This document shows, in pieces, positions 23,049 to 35,546 of a stretch of 52,370 nucleotides of DNA. A program made the translations under genes and the position numbers. Location: assembly GCA_002633005.1 (NCBI GenBank), contig NMRA01000030.1, positions 909,164-961,533 on the forward strand. The letters run 5' to 3'. The stretch comes from Phoronis australis. Lineage: Eukaryota; Phoronida; Phoronidae. The number at the start of each line of letters is the position of its first letter. Positions within the stretch are counted from its first letter, which is position 1. The notes beneath the pieces are model-generated. The model saw only the letters and a list, made by a program, of their open reading frames with translations. It did not search any database and was not told the DNA's origin.

Positions 23049-23413
23049 TTCACACTAACTTCGTTAAAAACACGACTAAACTTTTTGTTTGCAAGCTTAA
23101 TGCTGGTACGCACGTAGTCTCGGAACAGCGGGCATCCTACCGTGTGTTGCATTTACACTCTCTGCTTGTATGCCCCTCTTCCCGCTGTCATGCACTATTT
23201 ATTTCGCTATGCATACGTTCATTTCACTCATTGCCTGATGATGAGACATGCAGTCTCGAAATATAACTAGTGTTTTAATTTCTTAGTTCGTTATGTCTCT
23301 CGGTGTTTTTCTCCATACCTGCACACCTGAAGAAAGGAGACTGTTCCGAAACTATCAGCGTACCAGTATTAAGCTTGCAAACAAAAAGTCTAGTCGCGTT
23401 TTTAACGAAACAT
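23049..23413. mobile_element. Inverted-repeat retroelement fragment (ACCTGAAGAAAG module)
   Basis: A ~60-bp segment reading GTACCAGYATTAAGCTTGCA, AACAAAAAGT and GTTTTTAACGAA is on the plus strand at 23359-23413. It is inverted at about 23049-23115. The plus copy is preceded by ACACCTGAAGAAAGGAGACTG and TTCCGAAAC. Related inverted copies flank the transposon at 45.0-46.6 kb. Such CTGAnGA...GAAA modules are common in tails of Penelope-like and other retroelements; that assignment is from memory and tentative. Confidence 0.45.
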
Positions 23414-25103
23414 GAAGTAATATGAACTTGATTGAACTTTCGGCCATAAATGGTAAAAGTATACTGCAGTGCCAGAGCCGCAAATTTTCGTAAACAGGTC
23501 CCCAAATATAAGACTGTGGTCTATAATGGGAAATTTTAGGGAATCACAATTGGATATTATACGATTTGCAGTGTTTCACAAAATGAACAGTGTCAGCGAG
23601 GTTCAAACAAAAACAAGTCTTTATGGTAAAGCTATCTACTTTCTTTAAGGACGTTTTAGCTTATCTACAAAAAATGGCACCTCCTATTGGTATCGTTAAC
23701 TTTCTTAAACTGCAAATTCCCGTCCCCGTCCCATACACATTTCGAACATTCCCTGGAGCTTACAATCACAAATTCTCGCTAAGGCTAAAAGTAGTTGGAA
23801 AGCTATTTTGACACTTATATTAACGGTGTTTGGATGGTAACATAGTGAAGACCGATACTGAAGATGCTGGCAGGTTTAATGGTATCTGGGTGATTAAAGA
23901 TGACAAGGGCATATGTCAACCTGTCAACAGTCAATTATTAAGCTTGGCTACTGTTTATCAAAGACAACTTAATTAGTCTTAATGACCAACCAGACACCGG
24001 AACCTGTAGCTTGGTTATCTGACAGAGGACAAGATGAGCGCAGTTCTGTGGACTGGCATTGTTAACAGTCATGACCCGCTTCCGAATTTAACAAGTCGGT
24101 GAGCTCGGTAAATGTTTGTGAAATGTACGCAGTGCAGTATTCATAATCATAGACTGTGGATAATTCTGTTCGCTGGATAATCACTGACATTAGTACCGCA
24201 AAACAAGATTACTCTTTGAGAGAAAGAGACCATCAAAGGTTGTTTACATTACCAGTAAAAGAACAAAATATTTCAAATAAATCCCCCACGTTTGTCGAAT
24301 ATGGAGAACAAAATGTGAGGGTAACAATCGTGCGGTAGGGTAGATAGACTAAGACATCAAGTAGGCAGTCGCAGGGCCTACGTGCGTCTAGGTCGAGGTA
24401 GTTGAATATTCCCAGGATTAAAGAATTGTTAACATTGACTATGGTGAAAAAAGGCACTCAAACTGTAATACGTCCATCAATTTTTTGTATTCAATAATTA
24501 AATCACATATCTGCGAACGTGTTAACGACGAAAAGTAGGTTTGAACCGATGCCATCTCCGGGACATATGTCGAACAAATGTTATTTCAACTAATTTCAGT
24601 CCGTTTGTAATCAATTTAGAGGAAAAACACATCTTTGTGTTGCATGATCTTCAAACGACTACTTGCGTCTGAACATGGATTTTATGCAATGTGTCTGAAG
24701 AACGCCTAGTTTCCACCTGCTTCAAAAATAAATATAAAATTAAACTTCTCAAAACCACATGTATTTTAAAAAGACAAGAAAAAGTCTTGGAATTCAACTA
24801 ACAAATTAGAACTGGTTTGCATTCGTTCATTGATCCAATTGATATTAGGCAACATTTGTGAGTGTATACTGGGTTTCAAATCATGCTAAACGATTTTTTC
24901 GAAGGGCCAGCCCAAACGGATACCTAGGAGTTGAGCTGTCAGCCTCAAGTTTACCATAGCTGAGTGAGCTGGCAGCTCACTCCAAGACGGTAAGAACTGA
25001 ATGTTCCTTCAATCACTTTCATTACGGTATCTTGAAGAAGTTCCCGTCTCATGTGACGTTTGTTCACCTGTCACATCGTTAATATTATAAAGAACAGACA
25101 ATC
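23414..25103. other. Non-coding, no feature seen
   Basis: Only short open frames without recognisable motifs. Confidence 0.4.
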
Positions 25104-25207
25104 TCTAACATTGAGTGATGAGAACACGTTTCTAACATTGTGTGATGAGAACAGATCATTTCTAACAGTGTGTGGACGAGAACAGACCATTTCTAACACT
25201 ATATGAT
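25104..25207. repeat. Minisatellite, ~33 bp unit, 3-4 copies
   Basis: Repeats of TTTCTAACAnTGTGTGATGAGAACA with small changes. The last copy is degraded. Confidence 0.75.
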
Positions 25208-25990
25208 GGTTGAAGACCAAGACATTTTGCGAGATAAGAAACAAGAAGGAGTTGTTGACCCACTTCCGTTGACGTCATACATTGGCTATTCACTTTGTGT
25301 TGGTTTTCCGCATGCTGGGCTATAGACCTTATCTGTTGTAGTAATGCGACAAGATGGCGAAGTTTAGAAACACGCAAGTGGTCTATCGTTTTCTCGTTCG
25401 GTACTAGAAGCAAAACACTCCAAATAAATGTCCCGTTATTATATGATTCTGAAAGTTATCAACTCATCGACAATTTTCCGGCCTTCAATTGTCCTTATTG
25501 CATAATGATTTGAGCCTACACCGGACTTTGGCGCCTGCGCTCTAACCATGCTGTCAAACAGCTTGCGTGCCATTGATACAATCAAATGACGTTAGTTGAT
25601 TGTTTTCCATTAAGGAACGTTGTTTATCTCTATAACGTCATATTTTCACAAAATGTATTCGATTGTTCCTTTATCCATTCCGAATATCTCTAGGACGTTT
25701 TTTAAACTCTACAAAGTTTAGGGTAAAAATGGAAGCTGATTGACCGAACGAGTGATCAACATACGATCGGAATCCTAAACATAGCCTCCTTTCCTTACAT
25801 TTTTAGGTCGTGTAATCATGTAATAAAACAATTATTGGCTTCCCCACAATGTGTTTGTTTTCACACCCAAAAATGCAATAATCATCTGGGCTCTGCCTCC
25901 GTTATCACACTTCTGGGATTGAAAACAACGGTATTGACCTCGGTGCAACTCAATTGTACCCGAATGGCATTAGTTTGCTGGTTCGAATTA

Positions 25991-26058
25991 AAGTAAGATC
26001 AAGGGACATTAGATATTACACAAGTAAGATCAAGGGACATTAGATATTACACGAGTAA
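25991..26058. repeat. Perfect 31-bp duplication
   Basis: AAGTAAGATCAAGGGACATT and 11 following bases occur twice, with AGTAAG starts at 25992, 26023 and 26054. A recent event. Confidence 0.85.
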
Positions 26059-26225
26059 GCGAAGTCTAATTACTAACCCAGGCATTGAAATAAAATGTTA
26101 TTTCAAGTTTGACGACCATTTTTGCTGACTGTTAAATCTGAAAACATTTATTTAAACTGCGCAAATGTCAAGTAAGATAGCAATGGGCGCCTTAAAAACA
26201 ACCCCTTTTAAGGAAAGGTGGATCT

Positions 26226-26347
26226 TTTAACCACATATTAATAAAGCATAAAAATATTTCCAGGTGATCAGTGCAATGGGCCCACATGCGAGGCCTGCGC
26301 ACGTCTGGTACAACGTGTATCAGACCGCCTGCAATTATTTTTTTATA
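26226..26347 (+). mobile_element. 5'-truncated SINE with 12-bp target duplication
   Basis: Flanked by perfect direct repeats AAAGGTGGATCT (26214-26225 and 26348-26359). The body from about 26228 to 26320 matches 21225-21310 (landmarks CCAGGTGATCAGTGCAATGG and GAGGCCTGCGCACGTCTG), but the tRNA head is missing. It continues with a CAGACCGCCTGCAATTATTT segment that the full-length copy lacks, then an AT-rich tail. 5' truncation with a target duplication is diagnostic of reverse-transcribed insertion. Confidence 0.85.
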
Positions 26348-26359
26348 AAAGGTGGATCT

Positions 26360-28112
26360 CATAAGAGACAAAGCTTATGATTTTAAGTTCAGAGGTTAAC
26401 AGCTAAAAATCCGACAGTAATGTCAAGAATGTTCATTTAAATACTCGCAAATTATGATCACTTACAGATATTTCGGTTTCAATGACGAGCACTTAGGGAG
26501 ACATGCCGATGCCATTCAAAATTCTACATTTACAGGTTCATGCTTATTTCCTTCGGATTTCAGTAGCCGAAATTGCAAATACATGATTGAATAGTAGCTA
26601 ATAAATGTAACGAAACAAGAAATATTTCTTTCTAGTTGTCTTCAAAGAGCAATAAGCAATGACTTTTTCACCTTGAAGAAAACATAACCTGTAAGACAGT
26701 ACTTAGCCATGGAAATAACAGTTCTTACACGCACAATTTGTTCACAACAAAGTGGCTTTGAAGAAAATACAAACGGTAAAGCAGAGCAAACACGTGAATT
26801 CTATTAAAAATGGATTTGAAGAAAAAATCTGGTAGAAACAATAAAAATGTTTTAATAACTAGTAAAACAATACTTAGTCGTCACATTTACCAGCAACAAA
26901 AACGATTTTTAAGAAAATAGAAGTGGTAAAAATGCAGTTCCTTATTAATACTGGTGAAACATAGTTACTTGATCATCAAATCTAATTTATACAACCTCAG
27001 GTTAATGCAGTACCGTGGTACACATTAACCAGAATCCTTACTTGTACCAAACTGACACGCTGAGTTGAAGTTGTTCGCTCATTCTGATCTCGTTGTTTAT
27101 GCATACCTAAAGATTGGCATACTTCCATCATGTCGTTTTGAATCACCGGTCAGTATCAACTAGCTCATTTGGCAGGAGTCAGATGAGCGAATTATGAATC
27201 AGGCAAAGCGAAAAACGTGATCCAAGATTTTATAAGAGGCATGAGTCAATCATGGTTGATTGGTGACACCCAGTTGTCTATGGTACCTCTCGTGAAGAAG
27301 CTGTTGATTAAAGCTCTGCATGCCTTACTTCCCCCATTGAAACACGTCCATTACGAAGTCGTGCATTATTTGCAATACAAACTGCCTGCAAACTTCAGAA
27401 CTACTTAACACATATTTATTCTAATTTAAATCTACATTTTAATCGTTTCATCACGCTGTAAAAACTTGTAGTAATATAGTAATAAGTTACAAACGTGAAA
27501 AAATGAAACACATTTGTACCGTTTTAATTATGAAACCAATACGCTTGCATATTCATTTGTTTGCTCTATTTCGCTCTAGTTTCCGTGTTTTATATTTTTG
27601 TTAAACTTTGGAGTCTGCTGACGTAGATGTCTTTAGTATAGGAATTGTCTCTGAATTTATAAAAGAAAACTCTAAGTGCTCCCTCAATTTACAAGTCATT
27701 CACGTGGAATAATAGAACAACAACACGGGTCATTTGCACTTTTGCACTCGCCAGTTACAAAAAAATTGACAGTAAAAGTCGAATAACTTGAACAAACTGA
27801 CTAACAGCTGGGCTTAACACTTCATAGCCCAATGCCTCTCAGAATTAATAAGAGATTTAGGATATTTGATGTATGCAAATAAACTACTTGCTGTTTTCCA
27901 AACTTGATAGAAAAGTGTCACCAAATCGCGATGTTGAAACCAGCTTGCGGTCCAACCTCAAGCGAGTTCTTGTTGCGTTATGACGGGTTAGCAACACAAC
28001 GCCAAGGAAAGTGGTACCAAACCCCTCCTTGTATCTTATTTCGAAAAGGGTCTACTCAATATACTAAGCAACCTGAATTGCCAGTTACTGATATTTGTAT
28101 CCTAGGAATTAA
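26360..28112. other. Non-coding, no feature seen
   Basis: A 63-codon frame at 27217-27408 has a helical, protein-like look but no splice partners or family I can name. No other feature supported. Confidence 0.35.
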
Positions 28113-28394
28113 AATCACCGTGGCTACATAATATTCAAGTCATTATATGTTCGACTATATACTCGTGTAATCACCGTGGCTACATAATATTCAAGTCATT
28201 ATATGTTCGACTATATACTCATGTAATCACCGTGGCTACATAATATTCAAGTCATTATATGTTCGACTACATACTCGTGTAATCACCGAGGCTACATAAT
28301 ATTCAAGTCATTATATGTTAGACTATGTACTCTTGTAATCACCGTGGCTACATAATATTCAAGTCATTATACATTCGACAATATATCCATGTAA
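28113..28394. repeat. Minisatellite, exact 56-bp unit, 5 copies
   Basis: TCACCG starts at 28115, 28171, 28227, 28283 and 28339, giving a constant 56-base period. Copies 1-3 are almost identical; copies 4 and 5 carry more changes toward the right edge. Confidence 0.95.
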
Positions 28395-28487
28395 GTGTTA
28401 GATTTGATATAACACATTACTAACAATTAGTAGTAGAGCCACGTTTCTCAAAACAGTATTTGAAACTTTCCAGGGTTGTTTCTTGCC

Positions 28488-28775
28488 AATCATAATGTAT
28501 TTTGTCTACCAGAGCGTATGAGTTACCAGAACATATCTTATCTTCCATGTCATATTTTGTCTCCAGAGCGGTATCCTGTGTGTAAGAACGTCTCTTGTTT
28601 ATCGTTGTCTATCGGTACATACTGTGGCTTATCACAACTAAGTTCTCTAATAAAACGTGTCTTGTCCAAGGAAACGTATCTTGTCTAACAGATCTGAATA
28701 TACATTGTCTGCCGTAATGTATCTTGTCCGCCAGAATGTATGAATCTTGTCTAACAACATATCTGACCGCTGATG
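28488..28775. repeat. Degenerate array with GTATCTTGTCT core
   Basis: About ten irregularly spaced copies of a ~20-30 base unit built around ACGTATCTTGTCTaaCAGA, more diverged than the neighbouring 56-bp array. Confidence 0.55.
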
Positions 28776-30964
28776 CTAAATGTTCTTATTTTGTTTTGTT
28801 TTCCCCTACATCAATGGCAGTAAACGTACTCGTCTAACTTCCTTATATATTTGCACAATATGTTTATTCTTCTTCGCCTACTTACTTACTTATTTATGTG
28901 CGTGAATGACACTTACACAATATTTACTTGTTCACTTAGTTATTTTTAATAATATACTGAGAATGTAAATTATTTAATCACAGAATGGCGCTGTGACTAG
29001 CTGCATACCTTCAAGTTCATCGTTTATGACAATTTTTAGAGTGTCGGACATTTAACCTGATATAAAAAGAAAATCGGTCAACTCTCACGGTGATTTAACC
29101 CGTGAAATTCACAAGTTTACATTGAAATAATAAAGTTTATATTTAACAGATGTATTGTTACACTTTCATGGACTTCAAATAAAAGTCTTATTAAACTCTC
29201 AACGTGACTTGCATTCCTCTTTATAATTACAATAGTGCCTGTGACTTTCAACAAAAAGCGGGGACTACATGATAATTACTCTTATTGAACGTTTCTAATC
29301 AACTTCTGTTTTGATGACAGGTCAAGGAGAGAACAAAGTATTCAATGTTTTCGAAAACCCCTTTTCTACGAAATGTTCATGGAACCCATGCCGATGGAAT
29401 TGTACGCAGTGAATTGGGACACGTCATTTTTAACCAAATTTAGTGCCCTGAACGCCAACATGCTACTAGTATCAGAGATAATCTTTACTTAAAAGTCGGT
29501 GAGGTTTTACAATGAAACATTAGCACAAGTGCTATTATCCGACAATTTAAAAAACTAAAAATTTCAATTACAAAAACTTAAACTACAAGCTAATTACACA
29601 GTACACATAAAAAATAGTTAACAAACAGAACTTTGATACAATTATGAACACAATTTTAAGCTTAACACAGATCATTCGGGACAAGGGCAAGAGAAAACGA
29701 ATGCTAACAAGCCATAAAGTACGAGAGAGGTGAAAATAACGTTTCCCGTCGTTCGCTGATAATCTCTCAGTATTCCTTATGGTGATACAAAGCAAACGCC
29801 ACCATGGTAAGGTCCAGTTTGTTGGAGTTAACTAGTCCCATTTTAGTCCGTAACGCCTCTTTCAGTTTCAAATTCCCCACTCTGTCGTGGTATAGCCAAA
29901 CGTAAAACATTCATGATCACATTGCTATTGAGGCAATTTATTCAAGCAACACTACTTTTGAACATTAACACGATTGGTGATGATGTACATACCTTTGTCA
30001 TCTCATGTCATAGACAACTTCTTCACTCGATCTAAGGTAACACCTTTTACAACCGCCTTCTCAGCCGCAAGAACATATATTAATATGGGTGACACGACAC
30101 ATGTCTTAAAGTCAGGTATAATCCACTTAAAGTAAATAACAGGGTTACACCAATCTTCAAAACAGATAAAACATCTTTAAACCGGCTAACACTTTTGTAT
30201 TTGTTAAGAAAAGAAAAGGGCAATAGAACTGTTAGGGTTCACTAAACTATTACATAACCCTTCCACTCAAATCACAAAGAAATAGTTCGCCAGTATAATC
30301 ATCAAAGTAAAGATTTGCTCCAATATTTTTCAGTTCGTTGCTCATGCTACAAATGATTGATATCATAATAATAAATTGGTAGGATCAATAAAACAATTTG
30401 TCACTGGTTAACAGCAGGAAGTAATTTTTTTTAAAAGATTTCTATAGGAAATCACAAATGGAAAACACCTGCCCGCATGCAGTCATCAAACACATTGCGC
30501 TTTTCACCAACGAGGCACCTAGACTTTCTGCATAACCGTGCGTCTGGGGCGCACAAAATTCTGCCTTCACGCATGCTGTTCCCCTCTCGCATTCATATTC
30601 CCGGCCTCAATAACTCTAGAACACATTTCTTTGCTCGCGGAAAGACCAACCTCCCGCACATTAATCCCTGCCAGCGAAAGTTAGTATATAACTTCGCACA
30701 CCTTTCGGTTCATTTTGCATGACCTTATATAAAGTTTCTACGCACAAATCAATTGTGAAAAGTTTCTACTTGTAAACACATTCCCACTACTTATCAATTA
30801 TTCGTTCAGAATCATTTCTCAACCAATCGATAATTTTTGCAATGAAGTTTGATAAACTGGGTGATGTTAAGGTATGTAGTTAGAAAAAGACTATTTTCAT
30901 TTGGTTTTACGATACTCAAATAAGTTATTGAAAACAACATGAAACGTCTACGAGAATAGTCCAA
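28776..30964. other. Non-coding, no feature seen
   Basis: AT-rich with short open frames. Nothing supportable. Confidence 0.4.
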
Positions 30965-31350
30965 AATGGAGCCACGGGAAGGGAATGTTCTGCGGGCAGG
31001 AAAGTGGGGCCAAAGGAAGAGAATAATCTGCGGGCGGGAAAGTGGGACCACAGGAAGGGAATAATCTGCGGGCGCTTGAAAGTGGGGCTACAAGAAGGGA
31101 ATAATGTGCGGGAGCCTGAAAGTGTTGCTACAGGAATGGAATGATCTGCGGCGGAAAGTGGGGCCACAGAAAAGGAATAATCTGCGGGCTGTTGAGAATG
31201 GGGCTACAGGAAGGAAATAATCTGCGGGCGCTTGAAAGTGGGGAAGCAGGAAGGAAATAATCTGCGGGCACTTGAAAGTGAAGCCACAGGAAGGGAATAA
31301 TCTGCGGGCGCTTGAAAGAGGGGCCACAGGCAGGAAATAATCGGCGGGCG
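30965..31350. repeat. Minisatellite, 36-40 bp unit, ~10 copies
   Basis: CTGCGG cores are at 30990, 31028, 31066, 31106, 31146, 31182, 31222, 31262, 31302 and 31342. The unit is roughly GGGAATAATCTGCGGGCGCT followed by TGAAAGTGGGGCCACAGGAA. It is G-rich on the plus strand. Long minus-strand frames across it (PQIIPFLWPHF-type repeats) are by-products of the unit, since indels switch frame. Confidence 0.9.
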
Positions 31351-33462
31351 CAGGGTTGGATCTTCCTTGATTAAAAAAGTGTGTCCGCGAGACGGAAAAA
31401 TAATCATGGGAGGGATTATAGGCGTCCATAAGAGTGGTATAGGGCCGTGCAGCAGAGGAGACGTTTGTGAGCGGGACCTGGTACATATGTACTTTGAAAC
31501 CATTTTTCTCCAGGAATCATGATTAATTAATTTCAACAGTTGTTGATCAGTAAAATCTAAGCCTGTGAGTACCTGCAAGGTGTTTGTATCCCAATTAAAA
31601 CACGGAGACTACAAAAACATGAACTTACTACGTAGACTACGACTAGCATTTATACAATCCAACACTTTGCAGATTGCATCTTCTGGTATTCAAAAACTGG
31701 ATGCCAAATCGGTGTGCACAACTTTTGAAAAAATAAACAGAACCATATTTGTTTATACTGTGTTTAAAGCTCTTACCTAAAATCTGGGTCTTCAGTACAT
31801 GGACTAACAAATGGCAAAAACACACATGAATGTGTTCAGTCTAAAGTCACTTTACGTAAGTAAATCAACACCAGATATCAGAATATTGTCGCCACATTCT
31901 TCAACATGAGCTGGCCCCTAAATTCAACACAATTCAAAATAATCAAAAAATCAAATTGTGTGATCCACGGCAGGGAGTTCAGTGGATTCATTTCGTTGTG
32001 GTCACGTTTAGTTCATTGCGGCAATGAGCACAAGAAAAATGTTATTCATGTAATTACTATAAACATCGTCTTCAATAATTTCGAAGAATTTCAATTCATG
32101 CCGTATGAAGCACAGAAACACATCATCATACACAAAAGTCGTTGGCCAAAAGGGAATGTTGCGTCACATAAATTACGCACGTAAATTACGTAAATTGACT
32201 GTTACTGGAGCAACGCAACTCCGGCCAGCGCCAGCGCACACGATACGATTTTCAATCGCTGATAACGTCACTGTTAAAAGTTGTTATGTGTTGGGCTAGT
32301 TCACGACATCTTTGTAAAAAGGTCCAATCGAAAAACAACTTGTCGAGCCTTTTTGTACTGTGTGTGCTTGATGATGACCATTTGGCTTGATCAAGGACAA
32401 AATCAACAACCAGAATTTCAGATAGGACGCAAAATGGAAGTTCGAACGTGTCAGCAAGGAGTGTACACGCTCGAGCTGAACATGAGAATTACGGTATGCG
32501 CATACTGTGCGCCATCTTGAATTTCCACACTCTGAACATGATACCGTGTAGTATCCTAAAATTTATGGTTTCCAATATTTTCTGGGACGGAGAGTCCATT
32601 TCTGATATTGTTTTATTGATGCAAGGTCAAAATCAAGGTCAAATGAGAGGTCATAGGTCACGTTGAACTGTTGCAAGTCGTACAAGTGTATAGGGTACAA
32701 TACGATGGAAGTCCACTACAAGTGTACCACAGCAACAGATTCTCTCCCATGTGTTGTGATTATATTTCACACAAACTGTAAAAAATGGGTTTTTGGGAAA
32801 CATCTGTCGCGTGCAATGATACGTCCACAGATTACGCCAGCCCCGTTCAGTGACACTCCAAGCTTCATTCATGTAGTTGTCTGATCGACACAGTGGGAGC
32901 AGTATAGATGTTTCGAAATGATTAGGTGATCCGGTAAGCTGTCTCGTAGCAGAAATTATAGTGGAAATGACTTCCGCGCAATTTGACTTCAGTAGAAATT
33001 TTGTTCAGTGACATCATGGTGGTCTAGACTTTTTCATAAGTCACGCTACCCGGCCCACACTCGTAGTTCTACGTTTAATTGCTAATGCACATTAAATACC
33101 ACTTTAATAAGAATAAAAAATATTTGTGAAACGTTATAAAGGTGACTGTCTTTCACGCTGTGCTTGCTCGAAAATAGCCTATGGTGTACATTGGCATATA
33201 TTCATCTGATCGTGACTAAGCCGGTCTACCACATGGATTGTACTTTTATCAACGATAGGCCGTTTCCTCTTTTGTTCTCTATACATCCGGGTCTCCATTG
33301 CAAGTGGCCCAAGTGCATCATAAAACCTTCTCACCGTTTTCCTTCACAACCAATGTTTGTGGGACAAAGATGGCGGATTAACATGTTACCGCGAAATGGT
33401 TGGTTGTAATTATTAGCTTGATTGACACGTCAGAACTATCCATTTACCGACAACTTTTGGCA
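31351..33462. other. Non-coding, no feature seen
   Basis: Short frames only. ACGTAAATTACGTAAATT occurs near 32180. No gene supported. Confidence 0.4.
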
Positions 33463-33518
33463 GATAAAAATCGCGACACCTCCCGATAAAAATCGCGACA
33501 CCTCCCGATAAAAATCGC
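33463..33518. repeat. 22-bp tandem repeat, 2.5 copies
   Basis: GATAAAAATCGCGACACCTC plus CC, starting at 33463, 33485 and 33507 (last truncated). Confidence 0.9.
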
Positions 33519-34615
33519 ATCTGCGCTGTCCTTGACAACGCAAAGTACGCATGTAAAGAATAAATTTACGGCGTTATTATGAATTTCCCCGTTAAGACTT
33601 AATTTACCTGAGAAATATACGCACGTAAAGGGTACGTCTGAACGAGAAAATCAGCCGAGACTGACCATGGGCGTAAATCAAATGAGCCGATCCTTGGAGT
33701 TCTTTTCTCTGCGTTGTGTACGCTTAGAACCCAGAGTTGAGTTCACGAAAAATGTCGTATCTGTCTTCTGAAGGGGTATTATAATTGACAAAATGCAGAA
33801 TATTGGACGAATATTTTTTATTGACTGGCACCAAGGAGCAGGAATTTTTTGTCTAACAGTTTTCGGCACATAAACTTTCACACGAAGTTGGAAACAGTAT
33901 GCAATTTTACAACGGGAACTTTTTCTTAACACATGCCCACAAGTTACAAAAGCTCGGAAAACAATCCAGAAAATTAGATACTTGACACCATTAGCATAGC
34001 AATTTCTCCATAAAGAACGTATTATTGAGCAAGAAAATGGCAGGAAAGGATGACAGGGTAAAACTAGAGAGAGCAATAACAACATAAAGGTAATAATTAA
34101 TTTATGACGTTAACATAACTTACTCCCTTAACAATTAACTTAATATACAATTAAAAATTAAACTTGACGGTTATACTAATTCACGCGATTAATAATTGCT
34201 TAATAATGAATTTAGGCTGCTAATTTAGTACACAAGTCAGGTTCCCCATTTGGCCAACAAGGTCCCATGAATGCTTTGCTGTCATTAAACATGACACGGA
34301 TCAACTTTAACTATTACAGAATTTCTAGGCTCACGAGCCAGGACAGTGGATAAAATAACAATCCCACTTTCGGCTTTGGTGCGTTCAGAGTAAAACTAGG
34401 ACCAAAAAGTACGATAAGTCGTGGATTCATACTTTTAAAAAGACTTAAACAAGTAAGGCCGAATCAATGTCATCTTAAATCAACTGAAAATTTTTAGATT
34501 TCCAGGAAGTCAGTTGCAAAACTGAAATTATTTGCCAAAGTTTTTTCCTTCTACCTATAATTGTATGTTTTCAAGGCAACATTTTTGTCATAATTGTTGT
34601 GAACACATATGATGA
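33519..34615. other. Non-coding, unassigned 135-codon minus-strand frame
   Basis: The open frame 34085-33678 encodes a Cys/Ile-rich peptide with a hydrophobic start. It has no recognisable domain and no splice context, so it is not called. Confidence 0.3.
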
Positions 34616-35010
34616 TAATGCCTTGAAGTTCGTACTATACTGATGGCAAACAAAACAGTAGATTATGATACCATATTAACTGTTGGTAATGACTTCTTGC
34701 TATACTGATGACAAACAAAACAGTATATCATGATACCATATTAATTGTTGATCATGAGTTCGTAATATACTGATGACAAACAAGACACTATATCATGATA
34801 CCTTATTAATTGTTGAAAAAAAACTTCGCACTATACTGATGACAAACGAGACAGTATATCATGATACCAGACTAATTGTTGATAATGCCTTCGCACTATA
34901 CTGAGAACAAACAAGACATCATATCACGATACCACATTAATTGTTGATAATGACTTCGAATTATACTGACCACGAATAAGACAGTATCGTGATACCATAT
35001 TAATGGTTAG
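34616..35010. repeat. Minisatellite, 65-bp unit, 6 copies
   Basis: TATACTG recurs at 34636, 34701, 34766, 34832, 34897 and 34962. The unit contains GACAAACAAgACAGTATATC and a palindrome TATCATGATA, followed by CCATATTAATTGTTGATAAT. Moderately diverged. Confidence 0.92.
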
Positions 35011-35325
35011 CCTATTCAGTCAGTCACGTTAACCAATGATCTCGTGTTAACAAAACTCATAGATGAAATCTGCCAGCGAAAATGGAATAACCAAGCCGCT
35101 AAACGAAATATCCGTAAGAGCCTAATTGTTATTCAGGCGGGCCCAATAAGTGGTCTTGTATTTGACCAGTGCCCAGTGTCTCGTCTTGAAGGGACATTTT
35201 TGTTTGAACTGTGAAACAAACGCAGTCTATTCACCATAACAAGTAACAACAAAATGGTCACTGATGTCTGAATCTCATCTCATTCGGCATATTTACAGTT
35301 TGGCATAGATTTGCTTAACATCAAA

Positions 35326-35546
35326 CATGAGCGGCGCAGCACTGAAAAAGTGGGGGGGGGGGNNNNNNNAGCCCTCTCAGCCCCCTGTGGTGCATCGCCT
35401 ATAGACCATGTGCGGCGCAGCACTAAAAAAGTGGGGGGCTAAATCCCCCTCAGCCCCCCGTGGTGCATCGCCTATAGACCATGTGCGGCGTAGCACTGAA
35501 AAAAGTGGGGCTATAGCCCGCAGCCCCCTATGGTGCGGCGCCCATG
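35326..35546. mobile_element. Inverted-end element with three ~73-bp internal repeats and an N gap
   Basis: Starts CATGAGCGGCGCAGC and ends GCGGCGCCCATG. Units begin at 35331, 35412 and 35485 (GCGGCGYAGCACTRAAAAA). The flanks carry TCAAA on both sides (35321-35325, 35547-35551), a likely 5-bp target duplication. Seven Ns (35363-35369) follow a G run, so the first unit is not fully known. Same family as 18338-18478, which has two units. Confidence 0.75.

Noticed and set aside
23235-23261. Hammerhead-ribozyme-like core: CTGATGA, 5-bp stem (GAGAC/GTCTC), GAAA
   Set aside because: One extra base separates CTGATGA from the stem, and no stem I or stem III partner or cleavage triplet could be found on either side. 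Kept only as a possible decayed retroelement motif.
27217-27408. RhoGAP-like fragment (LLPPLKHVHYEVVHYLQYKL)
   Set aside because: Faint resemblance to a helical RhoGAP segment only. No other exons or catalytic arginine region nearby.
28113-28394. CRISPR-like array
   Set aside because: Five repeats of 56 bp are directly adjacent with no spacers, in a eukaryotic genome. It is a minisatellite.
30812-31578. Overlapping minus-strand frames with repeated PQIIPFLWPHF-like peptides
   Set aside because: They are translations of the 40-bp minisatellite and its flank. Frames change whenever a unit has an indel.
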